DNA of 64,000 nt, taken from NCBI RefSeq assembly GCF_900456975.1, contig NZ_UGYM01000002.1, positions 1,364,001 through 1,428,000 on the forward strand, read 5' to 3'. Numbering within the stretch: the first letter of the stretch is position 1; each line of letters opens with the position of its first letter. A program made the translations under genes and the position numbers. The notes below the pieces were generated by a model that was given only the letters and a program-made list of their open reading frames with translations, did no database searches and had not been told where the DNA came from. Origin of the DNA: Shewanella baltica. Its GTDB lineage: Bacteria; Pseudomonadota; Gammaproteobacteria; Enterobacterales; Shewanellaceae. This document shows, piece by piece, positions 56,905 to 64,000 of the stretch.

Positions 56905-58035
56905 TCACGTTTGCTTGGCGGCGTTGACGTTAACCTTTGCACGACTTAACAGCGGGCAATCGTGGCATTGGCCTGTGTTGGCGAGTTGATACCTCAAGCA
57001 GCAAGTACGGCGAATGCAGTGGATTTTGGGACTCGGTTTTGAGCGCGATGCTGTACTCGTTACTATTCTCGCAACTGTGTTCGGTGTTGCGCTGTCTTGC
57101 TCAGGTTCGATGAGTAAGTTAATGCTGTTATACAACGGATTGGTGCTGCCATCTAAAAAGGTCGTGCGGCGAAACAGGGCTTGTTTTAGTTGCTGGCTGT
57201 ACTGCTCAGTGAGTCCCAACTCCCCAAGATACCAGTGGATCAGATAGCCTAAATGACTCCAATATAATTTAACGGGCACGGGGCTCAGAGTGAGCAGGCG
57301 CTCAACACTCGGTTGCAGTAAGTTTAAGATAAGGCCTTGTAGGGCGAGTTCTTTATCAACTGGCGGCTTATATGAGGTTAATGGCGAGTGTACCTTAGTG
57401 CCTGTCTTGAAACTTGACTTAGTGTTGGTTTGGCAAAGTGGCACGATGCCGTGGTATTTTTTAAAGGTCAAAGCGGTATTTGGCTGGTGTTTTGCGATGT
57501 TACATTCAAATTTGGCCACTCGGCCACTGGGGTGTACCTGCATAAAAATGGACTGTGGCTGCCAGTGGATGGATTCTAAGTCAGTTTGTGGGGCATTGAA
57601 AATCCATTCCATCATAGGCGGGACTAAGAGGCCGAAATACCATTGGCCCCAAAGTGAATGCAGCGCTTTACGAGTGTCTTTTCTGCTGGCCGCAGCGTTT
57701 TTACTGACCAAAGCGCTTTTACTGGCGAAAGCAGTGGCTCGGCTGGTTGCAGCAGTTTTATCCGTCTCGGTTTCGGTTTTAGTTTCAGTCTGCGTTTTGG
57801 CGCTAGGGTGCGCTATGGCAAAACGCGCTAGCAGTGTTTGATAGGTATCGGCGCAGCTCCACTCATCGAAACTGAGTCCCGTGGGTGAGGACGTTGCATT
57901 AAGGTGCTCGCCATAAAAGGGCGCCCGCTGATGTAACAGCTGATTGAGTGTCAAAATGGTGTGATTCAAACCGTCGTGGCTGAGCGAGGTATCGCGCAAG
58001 AGTTGCAGTCTAGTGTCTCCTCGTTGGCTTGCCAT
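56905..58035 (-). CDS. putB: FhuF-like siderophore ferric reductase
   Basis: A 376-residue protein. The C-terminal RRTCCLRYQLANTGQCHDCP (about residues 343-362) gives the C-C-x10-C-x2-C iron-sulfur signature of FhuF-type ferric siderophore reductases, and SLWGQWYFGLLVPPMMEWIF (about 126-145) is the conserved core. It would reduce iron from imported ferri-siderophore in the cytoplasm. Residues about 77-122 are a Lys/Thr/Glu/Ala/Ser-rich low-complexity insert. It follows the receptor gene by 141 bp, as in the putrebactin locus of S. oneidensis, from which the symbol is taken. Confidence 0.85.
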   Translation of the reverse strand: MASQRGDTRLQLLRDTSLSHDGLNHTILTLNQLLHQRAPFYGEHLNATSSPTGLSFDEWSCADTYQTLLARFAIAHPSAKTQTETKTETETDKTAATSRATAFASKSALVSKNAAASRKDTRKALHSLWGQWYFGLLVPPMMEWIFNAPQTDLESIHWQPQSIFMQVHPSGRVAKFECNIAKHQPNTALTFKKYHGIVPLCQTNTKSSFKTGTKVHSPLTSYKPPVDKELALQGLILNLLQPSVERLLTLSPVPVKLYWSHLGYLIHWYLGELGLTEQYSQQLKQALFRRTTFLDGSTNPLYNSINLLIEPEQDSATPNTVARIVTSTASRSKPSPKIHCIRRTCCLRYQLANTGQCHDCPLLSRAKVNVNAAKQT

Positions 58036-58176
58036 AATGACTCCTTAATGGCTGTGATTGATTGCCGCTGTGATTGATAAGCCCCGCTATTATTGATAAG
58101 TCCAATAGATGAGGACCTTGTGAGCCCAAGATTTGGGCTCACAAGGGTTTTCGAACTTTCTCAATAAAAGTCTGAC

Positions 58177-60399
58177 TTAGAAGCGATAGTCCAAGGTTAA
58201 GCTGGCACTGCGCGGCGTACCGTATTGGAATTGACTGTATTGACCGACTTGGCTGTAGTAGCTTTTATCTAAGGCGTTGTGCAGGTTGGCGCTAAGCTTA
58301 AGTTGCTCGGTGAAGGCGTAACTTGCCATCAGACTCGCCAGTGCATAGGAGCCTTGCTCGACTTCGACTCTAATCGTGTCTATACCATTGCCTACAGGTT
58401 TATCGGCATCTTGGTAGACGCGGCTCTGCCAGTTAACCCCTGCACCAATTTGCAATTTATGCCAATCACCACCAAAGGTATAAGTGGTGAAGAGTTTTAA
58501 CTGCTGACGTGGTGACGTGGTATTGATGCGCTTGCCCTTAGGATCTTCGGTGGTGAACTGGGTGTAGCCTAAGTAAACATTCCAGTCATCAGTGATTTTA
58601 CCCGTCGCTTCGAACTCGAAACCTCGAGTGTTCGTACCATCGACTTCTCTGTACACAGGGATGGTGGTGCCAGGAATGCGTGTGCGAGTGTCTACGCCTA
58701 TGTTATCTTGCTTGATCTCAAACACCGACAACGACATATCTAAAGCCTCATCGAATAGGCTCGCCTTAATCCCACCTTCGTAGTTTTTCCCTTTGACCGG
58801 ATCTAGATAGCTTTTATCGATTCTTTGTTTAGTTTGCGGCGCAAAAATGTCGGTATAGCTGGCATAAAGCGAATATTGCTCGGTCAGAGCGTATGTGAGG
58901 CCGAAGTAAGTGGTGAGTTCGTTGCTGATGTTGAAATTGTATAGGCTTTTAAAGTTATCTTGGTCGGTTTCCCACTCATTGAGGCGTAATCCGACGAGGA
59001 CTGCTAAGGCGTCGCTGAGATTAAGCTGCGTCGCCACATAGGCTGCACTCTGTTTGGTTTCGCCAGATGAGCCTGTGTCTGAGGTATCTTGCCATTGAGG
59101 TTTAGGGTACTGGAAGTTCGGATCGCGAAAATCACCTAGTGGTGGTACTGCAGCAGTGGGGTAATAATAGGGATTGGCGAACTCTTGTCGCTGACCATTC
59201 CAGCCAAACATCAATTGATGTTCTTGACCAAAGAGTTGGAATTGTCCTTCGGCGCGTAAATCCACATTGTGTTGGGTGCGACTGCCGTCGACATAGGCGA
59301 TAGAGCCTGCTGTTGCGCCTATATTGGTTACAGGATCGGGATAACCCATGGCCCATAGCACATCGAACTCCAATGAGTTATCGCCATAGGTGTAAGTCCC
59401 TTTTAGGTTCCAGCCATTATCAAATCTGTGCTCGAGACTTGCAAAGGTGTTGAGGCCTTGGGTATGCGCCGAGCCCCAATCGGGCGCCGTTGAAGTGGCG
59501 CGATCATAGTTAGTGCGGCTGCCGTCACTGTAAAATAGCGGTAAACCGCCCGACATAGTACCGCTCGGTGTGGCATCTTGGTAATCAACCCCTAGGGTGA
59601 ACAAGGTGCTATCGCCAATATCGGTTTCGACTATGCCGTATAACGTGGTGCGCTGTTGCTCGTATCTGTCTTGGAACGAATCCTTATCCTGATAGGCGGC
59701 TACTACGCGACCGCGCACCGACCCTGAGTCATTTAAGCCGCTCGAAAGATCGACCATACCGCGCACATTATTCCATGAGCCCACACTTACCGATGTGCTG
59801 CCCATAAACTCTTGAGTTGGGCGCTTACGGATAAGGTTAATGGCCGCCGATGGATTACCGGCTCCCGTCATGAGTCCCGTCGCGCCGCGTACCACTTCAA
59901 CTCGTTCATAGATGGCGGTGTCGATAAGGTTATCGCCATAGTTGAAGCGGGTGTCGTAGGTGGTGGGTACGCCATCGTACAGTATACTGGTCACGGCAAT
60001 GCCGCGGGCACTAATGCTGTATCTATCGTTATCCATAGGGCGAGCATTAATCCCGGCAACGCTGGTCATGGCATCAATCACGCTATTAAGCTGTTGATCG
60101 TTCATCATTTGGCGGGTGATAGACGTGACCGACTGCGGCGTTTCTAAATAGGATAAATCGAGCCCTGTCGCTGTGTTCATCGCTTGGGTTTTATAGCGAT
60201 TGTCGTGTAAATCCTTAGCGCCAATGACATTGATGATTTCAATCTCTTTTTGGTGCTTCTTGGTTTTACCATCCGCATCCACAGTGTCTGCTACGGCATG
60301 GGGCACACTGGCTAACATGGCTGAGCACAGCAATAGCTTTGGGTTAACGATGGCTTGTCTGCAGACGAGTGCGATGCTGGAGAGAGGGAAAGTCTTCAT
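58177..60399 (-). CDS. putA: TonB-dependent siderophore receptor
   Basis: An outer-membrane receptor of about 740 residues. A signal peptide is followed by a TonB-box-like EIEIINVIG (about residues 50-58), a plug domain (LETPQSVTSITRQMMNDQQL; RVEVVRGATGLMTGAGNPSA) and a 22-strand barrel ending LTLDYRF with terminal Phe. It imports ferri-siderophore, most likely ferri-putrebactin, given the adjoining pub genes. ATG 60399 starts MKTFPLSS; ATG 60420 would add seven residues. Confidence 0.9.
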   Translation of the reverse strand: MKTFPLSSIALVCRQAIVNPKLLLCSAMLASVPHAVADTVDADGKTKKHQKEIEIINVIGAKDLHDNRYKTQAMNTATGLDLSYLETPQSVTSITRQMMNDQQLNSVIDAMTSVAGINARPMDNDRYSISARGIAVTSILYDGVPTTYDTRFNYGDNLIDTAIYERVEVVRGATGLMTGAGNPSAAINLIRKRPTQEFMGSTSVSVGSWNNVRGMVDLSSGLNDSGSVRGRVVAAYQDKDSFQDRYEQQRTTLYGIVETDIGDSTLFTLGVDYQDATPSGTMSGGLPLFYSDGSRTNYDRATSTAPDWGSAHTQGLNTFASLEHRFDNGWNLKGTYTYGDNSLEFDVLWAMGYPDPVTNIGATAGSIAYVDGSRTQHNVDLRAEGQFQLFGQEHQLMFGWNGQRQEFANPYYYPTAAVPPLGDFRDPNFQYPKPQWQDTSDTGSSGETKQSAAYVATQLNLSDALAVLVGLRLNEWETDQDNFKSLYNFNISNELTTYFGLTYALTEQYSLYASYTDIFAPQTKQRIDKSYLDPVKGKNYEGGIKASLFDEALDMSLSVFEIKQDNIGVDTRTRIPGTTIPVYREVDGTNTRGFEFEATGKITDDWNVYLGYTQFTTEDPKGKRINTTSPRQQLKLFTTYTFGGDWHKLQIGAGVNWQSRVYQDADKPVGNGIDTIRVEVEQGSYALASLMASYAFTEQLKLSANLHNALDKSYYSQVGQYSQFQYGTPRSASLTLDYRF

Positions 60400-60442
60400 A
60401 ATGGTGATCTTTAATTCCATTTAGGTTGGGGTTAAATAAAGC

Positions 60443-60459
60443 GGGCCAACAAGTGGCCC
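60443..60459 (-). terminator. Hairpin between pubC and the receptor gene
   Basis: GGGCCA (60443-60448) and TGGCCC (60454-60459); on minus it is followed by CGCTTTATTT. It may attenuate read-through from the biosynthesis genes. Confidence 0.45.
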
Positions 60460-60515
60460 ACACAAACGTTTCGTCAAGTTTCAGAAAGTGTCGGGTCTAT
60501 GCGTTTTGTTGCGCG

Positions 60516-62444
60516 TTAACGTGTTTTCGACTCAGCGCTGCCAAGTTTGGGGCGCTTAAAGGCATGGCTTTGCCTAAAGGCCGCCAAGGGATTGTCGATA
60601 CCGCCAGCGAAGCGTAGGTTTTTCTCCCTGTCGGCTAGATCTATCATTTGTTGGTTGTTATTCAATTGGATACGATTGAGGCAGGTGCGTACAAAGCTGT
60701 CCTTAAACAGATCGTATTGGGCAAACTTGGCGGCCAAATGTGGATGTTGAGCTTGGTAGTCACGTACATTGTCCGCCACTAATTCCCAGAATTGGCTTTC
60801 ACTGACACTGGTTTGCTCATCTAACAGCGGTGCTAAATAGCGGAAAATACAGTCAAAAATATCCAGTAAGATGTAGTTAAGCTTCATATCTTCTTCAAGG
60901 CTTACCGCAAGGCGTTTTACATCATCAGGCAGCGGCGAGGTGCCATTCAGTACCGCGACTTCTTCGCCTATGTCTTTCATTAAAATCTTGACCGGCACAT
61001 ATTCATCCAGCACTAAGATCAGGTTTTCACCGTGGGGCATAAAGACCAGATCGTAGGCAAAAAACGCGTGCAATAAGGGCGATAAATACAAGTTGAGGTA
61101 ACGGTTCAGCCAGTCTTTTGCTGACAAGCCTGAGGCCGTTATCAAGGCCGAAATCAGCGCTTTATCTTCATGATCTGTGTGCAGCAGGGCGGCCATGGTC
61201 ATCAGATTTTGCTTAGGCGCAATGTGCGGCAGTGGGCTTTCGCGCCATAGGGCAGAGAGCATTTTTTTGTAGGCGCTGTCTTGGGTGAGTGCCTGCTCGT
61301 AATAATGGTGGTGGTAACCTATGGCGGCAATTTCTTTAAGGATCACAAACCCTTGCTGAGTAAAGTAAGGGTCGCTCTCAACCAAGTTCGCCACCCACGC
61401 ATTAATTTGCGGTGTGCAGCTCATGTATAGGGGCGATAGGCCGCGCATAAAGCCCATATTTAAGATGGAAAGCGCGGTTTTGACATAGCACTTTTGTGGC
61501 GATGAAAGATTGAAGAAAGTGCGTATCGATTGCTGTACTTGGTACTGTTCGCTACCTTCGCCAAGGTAAACCAGATCGCCGCGGGCGATGTCGCCGGCAA
61601 AGACGCGGGCGATTTTTTCACGCCACTGCCAAGGATGCACAGGCATAAAGTAGAAGTCCTGTGGATCATGCTGCTGGGTTTTAAGATGCTGCTGAAAATC
61701 AGTGAACTGCTGGCCAAGCTCCTCCTTGAGTAACGCGTCGTGACTCAAGTTTTCGAGGGCGGCAAACGTGGTCTTACTCTTGCGCACGCCAAGCCAGACT
61801 AACTGCATCGGCATCGCACTTTCTGGGGCAAATTGGCGGTAATCCTGCATATCGAAGCCAATCCGGCCGTTATTGGCAATAAACACCGGATGGCCTTCAG
61901 TCATACCCGCTTCTATGCTCTGATAATCGGCTCGCGCCAGCGTGGCGGCGGGGATCGCCTGATGCGCTAACTTGTACGCCTTGCTGTAGAGGGTGCTAGT
62001 GATTTCCTCTAAATACGTGGGCAGTAAGGTTTCGCTGATCCCTAAGTCATTTTTAAGGGAAATGATCAGCGACATCCCATCAAGGGCTTGCTCTTGTCCT
62101 GCGACTGAAACGCGGATGGAATCTGCATCGATAGCAAGATGATCGAGCTGATAGTGCCGCGCACTAAAATAGTAAGTGCTGTCTTTGAGCCGCAGTTCAT
62201 AGTGGTTAAGCCCCGCCTTTTGCCCGTATAGGGTCGGCGTGATGATTTTCTCGTGGGTGAATTCGCAGAGAATTTTCTTCACTAAATGCCGATTAGCCGC
62301 TTGCCAATAGGCGGGGGTCAAGTGCTCCGGCATAGAAGTTGAGGTTGTCGATAGCGAAGGGGTGAGTTGAGTCGCCGCTGCGTGAGTTTGATGATCCTGC
62401 GTTGTCAATGGATCCATTAGTAAGGCTTTTGTGGGTAAGTTCAT
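60516..62444 (-). CDS. pubC: NIS siderophore synthetase PubC (IucA/IucC family)
   Basis: A 642-residue nucleotide-dependent NRPS-independent siderophore synthetase. [16 protein letters not shown] (about residues 246-261), [20 protein letters not shown] (about 286-305, ATP-binding) and [20 protein letters not shown] (about 463-482) are family motifs. It would condense and macrocyclise N-hydroxy-N-succinyl diamine units, giving putrebactin-type dihydroxamates. AGG lies eight bases before ATG 62444. It starts 9 bp after the pubB stop, in the pubABC operon. Confidence 0.92.
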   Translation of the reverse strand: MNLPTKALLMDPLTTQDHQTHAAATQLTPSLSTTSTSMPEHLTPAYWQAANRHLVKKILCEFTHEKIITPTLYGQKAGLNHYELRLKDSTYYFSARHYQLDHLAIDADSIRVSVAGQEQALDGMSLIISLKNDLGISETLLPTYLEEITSTLYSKAYKLAHQAIPAATLARADYQSIEAGMTEGHPVFIANNGRIGFDMQDYRQFAPESAMPMQLVWLGVRKSKTTFAALENLSHDALLKEELGQQFTDFQQHLKTQQHDPQDFYFMPVHPWQWREKIARVFAGDIARGDLVYLGEGSEQYQVQQSIRTFFNLSSPQKCYVKTALSILNMGFMRGLSPLYMSCTPQINAWVANLVESDPYFTQQGFVILKEIAAIGYHHHYYEQALTQDSAYKKMLSALWRESPLPHIAPKQNLMTMAALLHTDHEDKALISALITASGLSAKDWLNRYLNLYLSPLLHAFFAYDLVFMPHGENLILVLDEYVPVKILMKDIGEEVAVLNGTSPLPDDVKRLAVSLEEDMKLNYILLDIFDCIFRYLAPLLDEQTSVSESQFWELVADNVRDYQAQHPHLAAKFAQYDLFKDSFVRTCLNRIQLNNNQQMIDLADREKNLRFAGGIDNPLAAFRQSHAFKRPKLGSAESKTR

Positions 62445-62453
62445 CTAGTTCAC

Positions 62454-63119
62454 CTAAAGAGTCGATAATGTCATGGGAGAGGTTACGGGCGCTGCGAGCG
62501 TGCTTGGCAGCGCTGAGGTTGTCTGGGCTAAGCCTGTCGAAGAGGGTGTGTTCGATGCCAGCTGGCGATCGGCCGCAGTGCAAAATCCGAGGAACGCGGC
62601 TTTAGTGCTTAACTGAATCGCTTTTTCATAGCGAATGCCCACTCGGCTATTTAAGCGATGAATTTTGCTATTGAGTTGATCGGGTTCAACCACTAGGCGG
62701 TTAAAGGCCAATTTTTCAAGCACGAGCTGCGCTATCGCATCCATCACTTTGAAGGATAAGCCGTTGATTGGGCTGCCATCGGGCGGCGCGATAATCAGGT
62801 GCATACCGCAATCCCCCGGTGCAACACGATAGTGGTGACCGATTTCATCGTGGGCGGGATCGTAGAGCTCCACCATAAAGAGTGATTTGCCCTGCCACTC
62901 ACCTATCAAGGCAAACTTATGCTGCGTTGCTGCCATAAGGTTCTCTATGGCGGTGAGATTCAAGCCCTGCATGCCCCAAAACTGCGCGTACTCTTGGTTA
63001 AACCAAGACTGTAGTGTTGGCAAGTCTTGCTTGAGATCTAACGCTCTGAACTGGAAACCATTGATGCTTGTAATAGCTGATAGCTGCGTTAAACAATGGC
63101 TGCTAAATTGACTCGCCAT
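62454..63119 (-). CDS. pubB: N-hydroxydiamine acyltransferase PubB
   Basis: A 221-residue GNAT-type protein of the siderophore acyltransferase (IucB/RhbD-like) group. WFNQEYAQFWGMQGLNL (about residues 38-54), PGDCGMHLIIAPP (about 101-113) and RLVVEPDQLNSKIHRLNSRV (about 140-159) are the conserved acetyl-CoA-fold elements. It likely transfers succinyl from succinyl-CoA to the hydroxylated diamine. The last about 40 residues are a Ser/Thr/Ala/Pro-rich tail without clear function. It overlaps the pubA stop at TAATG. Confidence 0.9.
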   Translation of the reverse strand: MASQFSSHCLTQLSAITSINGFQFRALDLKQDLPTLQSWFNQEYAQFWGMQGLNLTAIENLMAATQHKFALIGEWQGKSLFMVELYDPAHDEIGHHYRVAPGDCGMHLIIAPPDGSPINGLSFKVMDAIAQLVLEKLAFNRLVVEPDQLNSKIHRLNSRVGIRYEKAIQLSTKAAFLGFCTAADRQLASNTPSSTGLAQTTSALPSTLAAPVTSPMTLSTL

Positions 63120-64000
63120 TATTGCGCCTCCTGGTTTGGCGCCATCAAGACCGACATATTGGTTCCCGCGCCTGCGCTCATACTCGAAGTCGGCGTTTGG
63201 GTTGGGTAGAGATGCGCCGATGCATCAGCGTTATTGCTGTGCGGAGACGTCTTAGGGAAATGTTTAGGGTTAAGATTCAGTGTGTTAATCGCATTGGCGC
63301 CGCAGTGCTGATGATTGGCAAGTTTGGCCGGATCGAAGGTTTGAAAGGCGATGTGTTCTTCAATGTGGTAGGGCGCATAGCCAAGCACGGCCTTTAAGAT
63401 GATGCCGTTGCGATAACAGCCCATGCCAAGATCCGGTGAGCTTACCCCATGGGTATGCAAACCCACATTTTGGACAAAAATATCCCCGCGAATATCTATG
63501 CTGTAGTCGCGTTGTACCGCAAGTTGTCCCGCATTATCGAACTCGATATGTTGCTTTATATCTTTGATAAATTGAGGCAAACGGTAGTGATAACCAGTGC
63601 CTAATACCACAGCACCCGTGGTTTGGCTCAAAGGGGTATCTTGCTCTTGATGCTGAAAATGTAATTTGAGTGCATCTGGGTCAGTTTGAATACGGGTTAA
63701 CGCCACATTGGTCATTAATTGGCACTGGAAATCCGCAATCAAGCGCTTTTGATATAACAAGTCATAGATGTCGTTGATAAGCTCTGCATTAATGCCCTTG
63801 TAGAGCGATTTTTGACTGGCGATCAAAGCACAGCGTTTTTCCGGTGCTAATTCGTGGAAGTAATCGACATAATCTGGCGAGGTCATCTCCAACGTCAGCT
63901 TAGTGTATTCCAAGGGATAGAAACGTGCTGAGCGCGTCATCCAATTCAGTTGATAGCCATAGGTATCAATGTCTTGCAGTAGATCGTAAAACACTTCCGC
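63119..64000 (-). CDS. pubA: Diamine N-hydroxylase PubA, 5' end beyond the window
   Basis: The C-terminal 293 residues of an IucD/SidA-family flavin monooxygenase, open to the right window edge. Visible are PLEYTKLTLEMTSPDYVDYF, the ATGYHYRLP-like segment VVLGTGYHYRLP (about 130-141 of the fragment) and the C-terminal ALLSVLGYAP-like ILKAVLGYAPYHIEEHIAFQ. It hydroxylates putrescine (or cadaverine) using FAD and NADPH, the first siderophore step. The C-terminus carries an extra Asn/Ser/Thr-rich tail. The start and FAD motif lie outside the window. Confidence 0.9.
   Translation of the reverse strand, partial: AEVFYDLLQDIDTYGYQLNWMTRSARFYPLEYTKLTLEMTSPDYVDYFHELAPEKRCALIASQKSLYKGINAELINDIYDLLYQKRLIADFQCQLMTNVALTRIQTDPDALKLHFQHQEQDTPLSQTTGAVVLGTGYHYRLPQFIKDIKQHIEFDNAGQLAVQRDYSIDIRGDIFVQNVGLHTHGVSSPDLGMGCYRNGIILKAVLGYAPYHIEEHIAFQTFDPAKLANHQHCGANAINTLNLNPKHFPKTSPHSNNADASAHLYPTQTPTSSMSAGAGTNMSVLMAPNQEAQ

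Noticed and set aside
57290..57841. 183-codon plus-strand ORF opposite the FhuF-like gene
   Set aside because: Shadow of the low-complexity insert and core of the real reverse-strand gene, whose Cys motif is intact.

Overview
The window reads as chromosomal DNA of a Shewanella-type gammaproteobacterium. The strongest indicators are the end of a putrebactin-type siderophore locus (pubA-pubB-pubC, a TonB receptor and an FhuF-like reductase), an asd-hubP/fimV-truA block carrying a very acidic repeat-rich polar landmark protein, the fadI-fadJ pair beside a MoxR/VWA cluster, and the aroC-prmB-smrB-sixA and yfcL-mnmC-fabB neighbourhoods. Most of it is ordinary core genome. No rRNA, tRNA, CRISPR array or insertion sequence transposase was recognised.

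Layout. 1-3417 (minus): MoxR AAA ATPase, DUF58, DUF4381 and VWA genes, the last cut by the window edge. 3566-7116 (plus): a FadR-like operator, then fadI-fadJ for fatty acid beta-oxidation. 7117-8504: an accessory patch with a 7-bp tandem repeat, a small membrane protein, a 38-residue peptide gene and a secreted protein built from seven 13-residue repeats. 8614-12873 (minus): a large sensor with PAS, GGDEF and EAL domains. 13157-28957: M16 peptidase, sixA, smrB, prmB, aroC, an MFS transporter, an NAD-kinase-like protein, yfcL, a TrmH-family methyltransferase, mnmC, fabB, pdxB and asd. 29136-38095: hubP, truA, folC, dedD, cvpA and purF. 38283-43249: a small membrane protein, topB, an alpha/beta hydrolase and an MBL-fold hydrolase. 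43396-52309: two chemoreceptors flanking a molybdenum hydroxylase operon and a DUF1097 membrane protein. 52310-55127: a low-coding accessory stretch with degenerate repeats and two probable integron gene cassettes, one carrying a DUF3800 protein. 55128-56784 (minus): yciB-yciI-xthA with TAATG overlaps. 56905-64000 (minus): siderophore reductase, receptor, pubC, pubB and partial pubA.

How the parts work together. FadI and FadJ form the second beta-oxidation complex and carry an operator matching the FadR consensus. PubA, PubB and PubC would hydroxylate, succinylate and condense a diamine into a hydroxamate siderophore, which the receptor imports and the FhuF-like protein reduces to release iron. 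The XdhC-like, MobA-like, 2Fe-2S and molybdopterin genes encode a two-subunit molybdenum enzyme with its maturation factors and a Tat signal on the large subunit.

The least explained element is at 7930-8504: a signal-peptide protein made of GHPYVKF repeats followed 26 bp later by a tiny peptide ending in Trp-Trp-Asn, both behind a very large diguanylate cyclase/phosphodiesterase. Other points worth attention are an mnmC whose methyltransferase half has lost its recognisable catalytic motifs, the attC-flanked cassettes, and degenerate tandem repeats placed right after several stop codons.
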